Assembly: GCA_902495305.1 (NCBI GenBank)
Contig: CABUWG010000018.1
Span: 1-38,634, forward strand
Direction: 5' to 3'
DNA length: 38,634 nt
Source of the DNA: an uncultured Pseudomonadota bacterium
GTDB taxonomy: Bacteria > Pseudomonadota > Alphaproteobacteria > RF32 > CAG-239
Each line of letters opens with the position of its first letter. The stretch's first letter is position 1. This document shows positions 16,798 through 25,048 of this stretch, piece after piece. The translations under genes and the position numbers were made by a program. The notes below the pieces were generated by a model. It searched no databases. It worked only from the letters and a program-made list of their open reading frames with translations, and was not told where the DNA came from.

Positions 16798-17058
16798 TTA
16801 ATTTTGGTTCAGATTCGGGGCATCTGCGATACGGATATCCAGTACTTTATCATAATAGGCCAGAACATAAATAAATCTGTCCCAGCAAATATGTCGCTTG
16901 ATCCGCCTCACGGCTACAGAGGAACTTGCGTATCCTGGGGAGTTTAATAAAAACTCCTGATGAAGGTCATTATTTTCAGCCATTAGGCGCGTGAGTTCAT
17001 CAACCAAAAATTTTTGGGTTTTTATACGCCAGTCTTTTCTTCTTTTTTCTGATAACAT
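16798..17058 (-). CDS. Small protein of RNA/regulator module A, XRE-like
   Basis: An 86-residue basic protein with no membrane segment. The start ATG 17058 has AAGGAGC about 7 bases upstream. Its C-terminal part (ICWDRFIYVLAYYDKVLDIRI, about residues 57-77) aligns by eye with the same region of the 105-residue protein at 34705-35022 (FRVLRKLLEFYGQKIELRL), which looks like the end of an XRE-type helix-turn-helix domain. The middle, SSVAVRRIKRH, could be a diverged recognition helix. Both genes follow the same structured RNA and terminator, so they are probably paralogous regulators. Function is unknown. Confidence 0.6.
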   Translation of the reverse strand: MLSEKRRKDWRIKTQKFLVDELTRLMAENNDLHQEFLLNSPGYASSSVAVRRIKRHICWDRFIYVLAYYDKVLDIRIADAPNLNQN

Positions 17059-17081
17059 TTTTTTAGCTCCTTGATTTTGTT

Positions 17082-17239
17082 AAAACAAAACCACCTTAGA
17101 AACTAAGGTGGCGGAGCCGAAAAACTGTACGAGACAGCTATGGTTATTCGTCGCACAAGTGCGCTTATTTCCCAAACTCCGCCGAAACGGACTAACTCGT
17201 AAGATGTTTTCGACACCACAGTCCGTCTCCGGACTGCGG
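17082..17239 (-). ncRNA. Structured RNA of module A, ending in an intrinsic terminator
   Basis: Predicted transcript of about 158 nt. Helices on the minus strand: P1 at 17216-17239, 10 bp capped by GAGA; P2 at 17178-17191, TCCGT/GCGGA with TTCG loop; P3 at 17152-17163, CGCAC/GTGCG; P4 around 17125-17140, AGCTGT/ACAGTT. GGCGGAG (17177-17183) can instead pair with CTCCGCC (17110-17116), which excludes P2 and takes the first two bases of the terminator stem. The terminator is a 9-bp stem at 17091-17111 followed by TTTTGTTTT. All of these recur in module B with compensatory base changes. The next gene starts 24 bases beyond. I do not recognise the family. Confidence 0.65.
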
Positions 17240-17244
17240 GTATT

Positions 17245-17272
17245 ATCATAAAGGATTACAAAGATTTTGCAA
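17245..17272 (-). promoter_or_regulatory. Promoter of module A RNA
   Basis: On the minus strand -35 TTGCAA (17267-17272), 16-base spacer, -10 TATGAT (17245-17250). The 49 bases at 17233-17281 covering it are identical to 35197-35245 in module B, far more conserved than the RNA that follows. The rest of the gap to the Lon-like gene (17282-17390) holds nothing I can identify. Confidence 0.75.
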
Positions 17273-17390
17273 GCGGATTTTGGTGCAAAAATGCGCAGAT
17301 AAAAATTTGATATTTATGATGGACTGGTGTTGCGCTCAACAAAGACGGAAAGCCTGATATCCGGCTTGGTTTCAAATCATAAGCTTTCAC

Positions 17391-17417
17391 AAAAAAAGCC
17401 CCGCTGTTGCGGGGCTT
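17391..17417 (-). terminator. Intrinsic terminator of the Lon-like protease gene
   Basis: A 9-bp stem AAGCCCCGC/GCGGGGCTT (17396-17417) with a 4-base loop, followed on the minus strand by a run of T, sits 4 bases past the stop codon of the Lon-like gene. Confidence 0.9.
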
Positions 17418-17421
17418 GAGC

Positions 17422-19851
17422 TTATCTGAACAGGCTGCCGTGTGTTTCTTTGGCAAAATGAACATACCTCTTATAAAGATATTCCAGCCGTTTCTGAACC
17501 TCGTAGTTAACGGTGCCTTTTTTGTATTTGCCGTTTTTGTCAGCCTTTCCTGCCTTCATTCCGGTCAGAATCTCAATACCGTCATCAACCGAGTCAATGG
17601 CGTAAATATGAAACTTTCCTTCATCAACCGCCGCCAGAATGTCATCACGCAACATCAGGTTTTTCACATTGGTGCGCGGAATAATCACACCTTGGTCGCC
17701 GGTCAGGCCGTGATGTCTGCACACGTCAAAAAAGCCCTCGATTTTTTCATTAACGCCGCCAATCGGCTGAATCTCGCCAAACTGGTTGATGGAACCGGTC
17801 ACGGCAATATTCTGCTTGATCGGAATCCCCGAGATTGCCGACAGCAGGCAGTAATACTCGGTTGAAGACGCACTGTCGCCGTCCACGCCGCCGTAAGACT
17901 GTTCAAACACAATCGATGCACTGAGCGACAACGGCGTTTCTTTGGCAAAACGGTTGGCCAGCAGGCTCTGCAAAATCAACACGCCCTTGGTGTGGATCGG
18001 GCCGCTCATCTCAACTTCGCGCTCAATGTTAACAAAATCGCCGCTGCCCAGACGAACCTGCGTGGTAATGCGGGCCGGTTTGCCAAAACTGGTGCGCGAG
18101 AAGTTATAAACCACCAGGCCGTTAATCTGCCCGACGCGCGAACCGGTTACGTCCATCAAAATAGAACCGTCGTCAATCTGCTCCAGCATGGCCTCTTTAA
18201 TCCGGCTGCTGCGATAAATCTGAGCCTCAATCGCCTGCTCAACGTGGTTTTTGCCAATCTGGTTGGATTTTGAAACCCTCGCCCAGTAGTCGGCCTCGCG
18301 CAGCAAATCGCCGATGGAGGCAATATGGGCGGTCAGTTTTTCTGAGTCTTCGGCCAGACGGGAAGAATATTCAATAATCTTGGCAACGGCCTGCTTGTTC
18401 AGGGAACGCAGCTTCTTTTTCTTTGACAAAGAGCCGATGAGCTTGGCATATTCAACTTCGTTGTCATGCGTTCTGTCCATCAGCATGCCAAAGTCCGCTT
18501 CGACTTTGAAGAAGTCGTTAAAGTCCGGATCCCGCTCTGACAATACGTCGTACAAATCGGCGTCACCGGTCAGAATAACCTTCACGTCCAAAGGAATGGG
18601 CTCCGGATCAAGCGAGATTGTGGTAAAGCTGGTTTCATCGCTCGGTGCCTCGATTTTAATACTCTTTGAAGCCAGAGCGCGCTTGAGGGAATCCCATGCA
18701 AAGGGCTGCAACAGCAGCTTGCGGGCATCTATCAGCAAAAAGCCGCCGTTTGCCCGATGCAGCGCACCGGCCTTAATCAGGGTAAAGTCCGTGAGCAGCG
18801 CGCCATATTGCTGCAACCGCTCAACCCGCCCGACCAGATTGCCCTGTGTCGGGTGATCCAGATGAACAATCGGTGCACCGGCGTTTTTTTCGTTCTTTAC
18901 GACCACATTGACCTTAAACTTGGCAAACTTGTCTTCTTCCTGCTTGTTCATGCGGCTGAGCAGGGCGGTTAACGCGTCTTCCTCACAACCGGCATTTTCT
19001 TTGTCCGGCAAAAATTCCTCAATATTTTCAATAATGTATTTTTGAATGTTGCGCAAAAATTCTCCGGCTTGACGGTGCCCTTTATATTTCTGGCGTAAGG
19101 CGTCAATCGGACGCTTGACCGCGATTTTAATAAACTTTTCCCGCAAATTGTTGGTTTCTTTGCGTTGTTTTTCTTCATAATCAGGCAGATCCTGCGCGGT
19201 GTTCTCAATTTCTTCCTGCATGGCGTTGAGGTCATCCATCAGATGTTGTTTTTCATCGTCAGGCAGTTCGTCAAAAGCCTCAGGACTCAGAACCTCGCCG
19301 TTCTTAACCGGCGCAACCACCAGCCCGACCGGCATGTGCAGCAGTGAAACACTCTTGCCTTTGGCCTTTTTTTGCAGGATTTTTACGTATTCTTCTTTTT
19401 TCTGTTTGTATTTTTCTTTAATAATGCTGAGGCCTGCCTTGTATTCGTCATTGTCGACAATGGCGGGCAGGGCAATGGCAAAGTCTTCAATCAGCTTGTC
19501 AATGTCTTTGGCAAAATCCGAGGCTTTTGACGGCGGAAAACTGATGGCCAGCGGCTTATGAGGCTCTTCAAAATTATAAATATAAGCCCAGTCGTCCGGA
19601 GTCGGACGCTTTTTGGCTTCTTCAACCAGCACGCGTTTGACCAGACTGGTCTTGCCTGTTCCTTCCGGCCCGAGACAGAACAAATTGTATCCCTTGGATT
19701 TGATGTTAATCCCCACCTCAACGGCGCTGAGCGCTCTGTCCTGTCCAAGTGCGGAAAGGCGTTCGGCAAGCTCGGCCGTGGTGCTGAAATCAAATTTTTT
19801 GGGATCGCATTTGGTATAAAGCTGGTCGGATTTTAATTTTGAAATGCTCAT
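17422..19851 (-). CDS. Lon-like ATP-dependent protease (LonB/COG1067 type)
   Basis: The protein (809 aa) joins an AAA+ ATPase region to a Lon-type serine-lysine protease domain. The P-loop GPEGTGKT is near residues 61-68; the proteolytic serine is in GGVDGDSASS (about residue 660) and the lysine in GGVNEKIEGFF (about 703). It lacks the N-terminal LAN domain of classical Lon and has a long helical insertion between the Walker motifs, as in the Lon-like group whose substrates are mostly unknown. I start at ATG 19851 because AGGGA lies about 10 bases upstream; ATG 19872 would overlap that site. It is a single-gene unit with its own terminator. Confidence 0.88.
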   Translation of the reverse strand: MSISKLKSDQLYTKCDPKKFDFSTTAELAERLSALGQDRALSAVEVGINIKSKGYNLFCLGPEGTGKTSLVKRVLVEEAKKRPTPDDWAYIYNFEEPHKPLAISFPPSKASDFAKDIDKLIEDFAIALPAIVDNDEYKAGLSIIKEKYKQKKEEYVKILQKKAKGKSVSLLHMPVGLVVAPVKNGEVLSPEAFDELPDDEKQHLMDDLNAMQEEIENTAQDLPDYEEKQRKETNNLREKFIKIAVKRPIDALRQKYKGHRQAGEFLRNIQKYIIENIEEFLPDKENAGCEEDALTALLSRMNKQEEDKFAKFKVNVVVKNEKNAGAPIVHLDHPTQGNLVGRVERLQQYGALLTDFTLIKAGALHRANGGFLLIDARKLLLQPFAWDSLKRALASKSIKIEAPSDETSFTTISLDPEPIPLDVKVILTGDADLYDVLSERDPDFNDFFKVEADFGMLMDRTHDNEVEYAKLIGSLSKKKKLRSLNKQAVAKIIEYSSRLAEDSEKLTAHIASIGDLLREADYWARVSKSNQIGKNHVEQAIEAQIYRSSRIKEAMLEQIDDGSILMDVTGSRVGQINGLVVYNFSRTSFGKPARITTQVRLGSGDFVNIEREVEMSGPIHTKGVLILQSLLANRFAKETPLSLSASIVFEQSYGGVDGDSASSTEYYCLLSAISGIPIKQNIAVTGSINQFGEIQPIGGVNEKIEGFFDVCRHHGLTGDQGVIIPRTNVKNLMLRDDILAAVDEGKFHIYAIDSVDDGIEILTGMKAGKADKNGKYKKGTVNYEVQKRLEYLYKRYVHFAKETHGSLFR

Positions 19852-19934
19852 GTTAAAAATTTCCCTATACATCTGGTTTTTTGTTATTATGTCTGATAAT
19901 ATAAGTGCAATAACTAAGATAGTGTAAAGATTTG

Positions 19935-21410
19935 ATGAAATATTTTCTTTATTTTGCTTTTGCGGTGGTTTTGTTTTATGCGCTGCGCTGGTTTGTCGGG
20001 CGCTGCCTGTTGTCCGGCTATTGGCAAAAGCGCCTTTACGGCAGCCTGATGCGCCGGCAGTCCGGCCATAGTGGCGAAAAATTTTTTGCCCGTCCGGCAG
20101 TCGGCCGGTTATGCGCGGCAGTCCTCAAAAAACACGGAGGGGAAGAAGCCCTGCAGCAGTTTTCGCTTGGTCGGGACGATTCTCTTTTGACACTTCTGAA
20201 AAAAGATAAAAAGAAAAAAGAACTTGCGATTCTGCAGGCCTTTTCGGAACCGGAAAAAGCCCTCCGGCCGCTGGCGTCTTATCTGAAGAAAAATCCCAAA
20301 GACACTGAGGCCGCCGTCTATCTGGCGGAACTTTATTTTCTGTGTGCCCGAAAACAAGACGGTATGGCGGTACTAGAAAAACTGCCGCCCAAAATAAACA
20401 ACCGTTATCTTCGGGCGCTGAAGAATTATCTTCTGGCACAAGACGCCGTGAGCTGGGGCGGAATGAAAGAGGCCTCGGAATACGGTTCGGCCGCCGTTGC
20501 CGGTTTTGAAAAAATGCGCGCGCCGGACGAGCAGGCACAGGCACAGCTGCTGATGGGCACAATCTATCGGGTTTCCGCCATTGCCGATGTCTCGGAGTTT
20601 ATGCTGCGGGCAGCGCATAAAATTTATGAAAAAAACGGCAGCCCGTCCGGCATGGCAGACAGCTTTGGCAATCTCGGCATGCTGATGGTCATGCAAAAAC
20701 GCTTTGACGAGGCGGATGATTATTTTGCGCAGGCGCTGGATATAAATATAAAACAGGGCAGAAAAATTCCCGAAGCCGAAATCATCAATCAAATGGCGTT
20801 GCTCGCATTGCTCAAAGACAATCCTGATACGGCGGAGCAAAAAGCGCGGCAGGCGCAAAAAATACACCGCCGGTGCAACAACCGGCAAGGCGAGGCTTTC
20901 AGCCTTGATGTTTTGAGCTATGTCTTTTTGCGGCGGAAACAATATGACAAACTGAGAAAAACCGCTGCACAGGCAGAAAAACGCCATGCAGCCCTAAATG
21001 ATGAAGTTTCGCGGCAGGAAAGCCTGTACCTGCTGGCCACGGCTTATTTTGAAGAAGATAATCCCGAAGCAGCGGAAAAAACGCTGCGCCGGATGATTGC
21101 CGCCGCCGGAGAAAAGCGTGCGGGCTTTCACCTTGCCAATGCCTACAGCCTGCTCGGGCTGATTTATTTGCAAAAAGGCGAGCTGTTGCGGGCAAAAGGG
21201 CTGTTTTCTCAGGCGGTGCAGCTGGAACAAAAAAATGACCGCCTTAATGCCGCCGCCGCCGATTATGCCAATATTGCCCTGATTGAAGCCCGCCGCGGAC
21301 AAAAAGAGCTCGCCCGCAAAAATCTGGAAACGGCAATTGAATGCGCCGGATTTTGCGAAGATGACGAGCTCAAAAAAACGCTGCAGGCGGAATTGCAAAA
21401 GTATGACTAA
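19935..21410 (+). CDS. Membrane-anchored tetratricopeptide repeat protein
   Basis: The 491-residue protein has one N-terminal membrane helix (about residues 3-20) followed by an entirely helical region of repeated 34-residue-like units, with TPR-type patterns such as ADSFGNLGMLMVMQKRFDEA and AFSLDVLSYVFLRRKQYDKL. TPR arrays mediate protein-protein contacts; here the array would face the cytoplasm or periplasm depending on orientation. The start ATG 19935 has no strong ribosome site. It diverges from the Lon-like gene and its 3' end overlaps the convergent lipoprotein gene by 4 bases. The partner is unknown. Confidence 0.7.
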   Translation: MKYFLYFAFAVVLFYALRWFVGRCLLSGYWQKRLYGSLMRRQSGHSGEKFFARPAVGRLCAAVLKKHGGEEALQQFSLGRDDSLLTLLKKDKKKKELAILQAFSEPEKALRPLASYLKKNPKDTEAAVYLAELYFLCARKQDGMAVLEKLPPKINNRYLRALKNYLLAQDAVSWGGMKEASEYGSAAVAGFEKMRAPDEQAQAQLLMGTIYRVSAIADVSEFMLRAAHKIYEKNGSPSGMADSFGNLGMLMVMQKRFDEADDYFAQALDINIKQGRKIPEAEIINQMALLALLKDNPDTAEQKARQAQKIHRRCNNRQGEAFSLDVLSYVFLRRKQYDKLRKTAAQAEKRHAALNDEVSRQESLYLLATAYFEEDNPEAAEKTLRRMIAAAGEKRAGFHLANAYSLLGLIYLQKGELLRAKGLFSQAVQLEQKNDRLNAAAADYANIALIEARRGQKELARKNLETAIECAGFCEDDELKKTLQAELQKYD

Positions 21411-21706
21411 CGCTCAATTTCCTGACATACCGGATAATTGCGTCCGGCAATGGAAAGGTAATAATCGCCGTTTTGCTGCATAAAGGTTACTTTTGTGGCA
21501 AGGTTTTCAAAGCGTTTGCCCGATGTGGCCGCCACTTTGGTCAAAACATTGTTAATCCCGTCAATTCGCAAAATCATGGAGTCGTCATCCAAAAAATCGG
21601 CCTGCACGATTTTCTCACCGCATTTATATTCGGTTTCTCTGGTGACTTCCACGCTGTTGGCACAGGCTGCCGCCAAAAACGCCATTCCCAAAATTAAATA
21701 TTTCAT
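21407..21706 (-). CDS. Small lipoprotein, MliC-like (C-type lysozyme inhibitor family)
   Basis: The 99-residue protein starts with a lipoprotein signal MKYLILGMAFLAAAC, the lipobox cysteine at residue 15. The mature part has the order of elements seen in membrane-bound lysozyme inhibitors: YKCG near the start, a TSGKRF segment matching the SGxxY motif, an aromatic/glycine stretch QNGDYYLS, and a closing cysteine in VCQEI able to bridge the first. ATG 21706 has AAAGGA 7-8 bases upstream; an in-frame start at 21727 would overlap the previous gene. It follows the reductase gene by 4 bases, in one operon. The lysozyme-inhibitor role is inference from pattern. Confidence 0.6.
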   Translation of the reverse strand: MKYLILGMAFLAAACANSVEVTRETEYKCGEKIVQADFLDDDSMILRIDGINNVLTKVAATSGKRFENLATKVTFMQQNGDYYLSIAGRNYPVCQEIER

Positions 21707-21710
21707 TACA

Positions 21711-23345
21711 TTATCCTTTCTTGTCAAAATATGTGTCTTTCATCAGGTGGTAAAGTTTCATTCCGCCGGACAGCATATAAACATTATCAAAGCCGCGGTT
21801 TTTCAGTAGCAGTGCCGCCTGATACGAGCCTCGGCCGTGCAGACAGTAAACAATGACCGTTTTGTCATGCGGAATGCTGTCAAGATTGCGCCGCAATGCC
21901 GTCAGCGGCAGATTGATTGCCCCGTCCAGATGGGATTCGGCAAAGGCCGCCGGCTGCCGGATGTCAATCAGCATGGCCTGATCCCGAACCAAATCCAGCT
22001 CCTCTGGCATAATCAGCTTCAGGCTGCCGTTCAATACGCTCTGAGCCAGAGAACCGAGGTGGTTAACAGCGTCAGAGGCAGCGGCATAAGCCGGCGCATA
22101 AGCAATTTCGGCTTCTTCCAGATCGGCAATACCGCCCTCTTTTTTTATAATTTCGGTCACGACGTCAATCCGCTTGTCGGCACCGGATTTGCCAATGCCC
22201 TGAATGCCGAGGATTTTTCCGCTTTCCGAAAACAAAAGCTTTAAAAGAAGCTCCGAAGGCTTTCCGGCCAGAGAAGAAAAAGGCATTCCCCATAAATGAA
22301 GTTTTTTATAAGCAATTCCGGCTTTTTGTAAGAGGGCTTCATTGCAGCCGCCGGCCGCGGCCGTCAGGTCAAAAACCGGCGTAACGGCCGTTCCGGCAAC
22401 AAACGGAAAACGGGCTTTCCCGCCGCTTAAAGCCGTCGCGACAACCGCCGCTTCTTTCAGACTCACGCCGGCATTATAACGCAGTTCTTTTTGTTTGGTA
22501 ATCAGATTGGTCACTTCGGCCGTGTCGCCGACGGCATAAATGTCTTTGTCGCTGGTCTGCATCTGGTCGGTAACGGCAATCCCGCCGGCTTTGCCGATCT
22601 CGAGTTCGGCCAGAACCGGCAGCTTCACGTCCGGACGCACGCCCGTCGCCACAAGTGCCATATCATATTTCAGCCGGCTGCCGGTATTAAGCCGGACATC
22701 TTCTTCCCCAAAGGCGGTGATGCTGTGATTGATAAAAACGCTGATGCCTTTTTCTTCCAGCCGTTGTTGTACCAAAGCCGCCGTATCGGCGTCCAAAAAC
22801 GGCAGAAGGTGTGTTCCGGCTTCGATGATAGAAACTTTTATGCCGAGCTTGCAAAGGGATTCCGCCATTTCAACGCCGATAAATCCGCCGCCGAGCACTA
22901 CCGCGCGCTTAACCCTGTTGTATTGAATAAAGGTTTTGATTTTATCAACCGAAGCCAGCGATTTTATGGTAAAAACCTTTTCAGACAAAATGCCTTCAAG
23001 ATCCGGCCGCAGCTGAAGAGCGCCGGTGGCAATGACCAGCTTGTCATAAAATTCATCGTCACGGTTGGCAATTTTAACCAGCTTTTCTTTGCGGTCGATA
23101 TTTTCAACTTCACTATTTAGGCGAATGGTAATATTGTAGCGGCTTTTCAGGTCTTCGGCCGATATGCCGGTAAAAGATTCGCGCGCACTGACCTGACCGG
23201 AAAGATAATAAGGCAGGGCGCAGGTGCTGACGGCAAATTCCGCCGATTTTTCCAAAATGACGATTTCGGCATTTTCATCAAGCCGGCGCAGCTTTGTGGC
23301 TGTGGCGAGACCGGCGGTTCCGCCCCCGATAATCACGACTTTCAT
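21711..23345 (-). CDS. CoA-disulfide/persulfide reductase-like flavoenzyme with C-terminal rhodanese domain
   Basis: The protein (544 aa) belongs to the pyridine nucleotide-disulfide oxidoreductases with one active-site cysteine: FAD-binding GGGTAGLATA at the N terminus, STCALPYYLSG with the redox cysteine, NAD(P)H-binding VLGGGFIGVEMAE, FAD-contacting IYAVGDTAE, then the dimerisation domain. The last 90 residues are a rhodanese domain with active cysteine in VYCLHGRGS. This fusion is typical of CoA-disulfide reductases and NAD(P)H persulfide reductases (CoADR-RHD). Function is likely reduction of CoA disulfide, persulfide or polysulfide in the cytoplasm. ATG 23345 is chosen for the GAGAGGGAG just upstream. 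Confidence 0.85.
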   Translation of the reverse strand: MKVVIIGGGTAGLATATKLRRLDENAEIVILEKSAEFAVSTCALPYYLSGQVSARESFTGISAEDLKSRYNITIRLNSEVENIDRKEKLVKIANRDDEFYDKLVIATGALQLRPDLEGILSEKVFTIKSLASVDKIKTFIQYNRVKRAVVLGGGFIGVEMAESLCKLGIKVSIIEAGTHLLPFLDADTAALVQQRLEEKGISVFINHSITAFGEEDVRLNTGSRLKYDMALVATGVRPDVKLPVLAELEIGKAGGIAVTDQMQTSDKDIYAVGDTAEVTNLITKQKELRYNAGVSLKEAAVVATALSGGKARFPFVAGTAVTPVFDLTAAAGGCNEALLQKAGIAYKKLHLWGMPFSSLAGKPSELLLKLLFSESGKILGIQGIGKSGADKRIDVVTEIIKKEGGIADLEEAEIAYAPAYAAASDAVNHLGSLAQSVLNGSLKLIMPEELDLVRDQAMLIDIRQPAAFAESHLDGAINLPLTALRRNLDSIPHDKTVIVYCLHGRGSYQAALLLKNRGFDNVYMLSGGMKLYHLMKDTYFDKKG

Positions 23346-23438
23346 CTTTTTCTCCCTCTCATGGCAATTGCCATTTAAATATGCCTGAAAATTAAACAAT
23401 CAAGAGAGAAGATAAACTGAAAAAAACAGCTTTTCTGC

Positions 23439-23467
23439 TTGACATATAACATTATTACAGGTATAAA
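23439..23467 (+). promoter_or_regulatory. Near-consensus promoter of the ffh operon
   Basis: -35 TTGACA (23439-23444), 17-base spacer, -10 TATAAA (23462-23467). One mismatch from the vegetative consensus in total. Predicted start is about 23474, leaving a leader of about 133 nt before ffh. Confidence 0.8.
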
Positions 23468-23473
23468 GCGCAT

Positions 23474-23606
23474 AAATACGAATAGATTTCTCCTTTTCAG
23501 GGTATGGAATTTTAATAACACTCCGAGGAGTGCCGCCAGTCAGCGAGGGTTCGCACACTGGCGTGCAATAGTATGTAGGCAAGTGCTTTTTATAAGGTGA
23601 ACAAAA
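23474..23606 (+). promoter_or_regulatory. Structured 5' leader of ffh
   Basis: The leader contains a CACTC-CGAG-GAGTG hairpin (about 23520-23533) immediately followed by a compound hairpin with outer stem CGCCAGT/ACTGGCG enclosing GCGA-GGGT-TCGC (about 23535-23566). The end carries AAGG 10 bases before the GTG start. It does not contain the conserved SRP RNA loop motifs, so it is not the 4.5S RNA. It may regulate the operon or be trimmed as a small RNA. Confidence 0.45.
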
Positions 23607-24992
23607 GTGTTTGACGCTTTGACAGATAAATTAAACGCAGCTTTTTCCAAGATAACCTCACGGGGCGTCTTGAATGAAAAAGACATTGACGAGGCCATGC
23701 GCGACATCCGCGTTGCCTTGTTGGAAGCTGACGTTTCTCTGCCGGTCGTTAAAGATTTTATTGCCAAAGTCAAAGCCGAGGCCTTGGGCGAGAAAGTTGT
23801 CAAGTCGGTCAAACCCGGCCAGATGGTGGTCAAGATTGTCCATGACGAGCTGGTCAAATTACTGGGCGGTGACAGCAGTGAGCTGAATTTTAAGGCCGTT
23901 TCGCCGGTTTGTATTCTGATGGTCGGCTTGCAGGGTTCGGGTAAAACCACAACCTCGGCTAAAATAGCCAAACGCCTGAAAGACAAAAACCGCAAAAAAG
24001 TCCTGCTGGCTTCTTTGGACGTTTATCGTCCGGCCGCACAGGAACAATTGGCTCAGCTGGCCGCGCAAACCGGTGTTGCTTCTCTGCCGGTTGTCAAAGG
24101 CGAGAAACCGGCAGAAATAACCAGACGGGCATTAAGCGAAGGCAAAAAAGGCGGCTATGATGTGATTATCCTTGATACCGCCGGCCGCCTGCACATTGAC
24201 GAAACCCTGATGAATGAGGTTGTCGAGGTCAAAAAAATCTCCAATCCGGCAGAGGTGCTGTTGGTTGCAGATGCCATGATAGGGCAAGATTCTTGTAATG
24301 TTGCCAGAGAGTTCAACGAGCGGGTTGGCATTACCGGCATTGTTCTGACCAGAATAGACGGTTCGGCGCGTGCCGGTGCGGCCTTGTCCATGAAGATGGT
24401 GTCCGGTGTTCCGCTCAAGTTTCTGGGTACGGGCGAAAAAATTGACGAGATTGAAGAGTTTCATCCCGAGCGTCTGGCCGGCCGGATTTTGGGGCAGGGA
24501 GATGTTGTTTCTCTGGTGGAAAAAGCCATTGAGAACGTAGACCGTACCGAAGCCGAAAAAATGGCGCAGAAAATGCTCAAAGGCAAGTTTGACTTGGAAG
24601 ACATGCTTGCCCAGCTCCGGCAGATTCAAAAGCTTGGCAGCCTGGGTGGCATTATCGGCATGATGCCGGGGCTTTCCAAGTTTAAAAATCAGATTGAAGA
24701 CGCCGGCGGTGATAATCTGATTAAGAAACAAGAGGCGATTATTCTTTCGATGACACAGGCGGAAAGAAGAAATCCCGATATCATCAAAGCCTCGCGCAAA
24801 AAAAGAATTGCGGCAGGCTCCGGCGTAGAAGTTCATGAAGTTAACAAACTGCTCAAATCTTATGAGCAGATGTCAACGATGATGAAGAGAATGGGAAAAA
24901 TGGGCGGCATGGGCGCTCTGGCTTCCCAGTTTATGAAAAAGAGTCCGTTCGGCGGCATGCTTGGCGGACAGAACCCGAAATTTCCGTTTTAA
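23607..24992 (+). CDS. ffh: Signal recognition particle GTPase Ffh
   Basis: Ffh binds signal sequences and the SRP RNA and delivers nascent membrane proteins to FtsY. The protein (461 aa) shows the helical N domain, P-loop GLQGSGKTTTSAK, DVYRPAAQEQL, DTAGRLH and TRIDGSARAGAALS motifs of the G domain, then a methionine-rich M domain ending in MGGMGALASQFMKKSP. GTG 23607 starts MFDALTDKLN, the usual N terminus, after AAGG. First gene of the translation operon. Confidence 0.97.
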   Translation: MFDALTDKLNAAFSKITSRGVLNEKDIDEAMRDIRVALLEADVSLPVVKDFIAKVKAEALGEKVVKSVKPGQMVVKIVHDELVKLLGGDSSELNFKAVSPVCILMVGLQGSGKTTTSAKIAKRLKDKNRKKVLLASLDVYRPAAQEQLAQLAAQTGVASLPVVKGEKPAEITRRALSEGKKGGYDVIILDTAGRLHIDETLMNEVVEVKKISNPAEVLLVADAMIGQDSCNVAREFNERVGITGIVLTRIDGSARAGAALSMKMVSGVPLKFLGTGEKIDEIEEFHPERLAGRILGQGDVVSLVEKAIENVDRTEAEKMAQKMLKGKFDLEDMLAQLRQIQKLGSLGGIIGMMPGLSKFKNQIEDAGGDNLIKKQEAIILSMTQAERRNPDIIKASRKKRIAAGSGVEVHEVNKLLKSYEQMSTMMKRMGKMGGMGALASQFMKKSPFGGMLGGQNPKFPF

Positions 24993-25001
24993 CGGAAGTT
25001 T
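24982..25001 (+). terminator. Hairpin at the 3' end of ffh, possible attenuator
   Basis: TTCCGTT/AACGGAA with a TT loop overlaps the ffh stop codon and is followed by GTTTTATT. A second stem GCGTT/AACGC lies at about 25013-25030. With the operon continuing, partial termination or processing to separate ffh from ribosomal protein output is plausible. Confidence 0.4.
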
Positions 25002-25048
25002 TATTAACTAACCGCGTTATAAAAAACGCAAAGAAAGGAAAAATAAAA

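Noticed and set aside
17082..17239. Type III toxin-antitoxin (ToxIN) locus
   Set aside because: The order RNA, terminator, small protein is similar, but the RNA lacks tandem repeats and the proteins are too short and look XRE-like rather than ToxN-like. Kept only as an alternative in the findings.
23400..23582. 60-residue minus-strand reading frame upstream of ffh
   Set aside because: It overlaps the ffh promoter and structured leader, with no coding signs.
23474..23606. SRP (4.5S) RNA gene before ffh
   Set aside because: The conserved GGAA-type loop and asymmetric bulge motifs of SRP RNA are absent.
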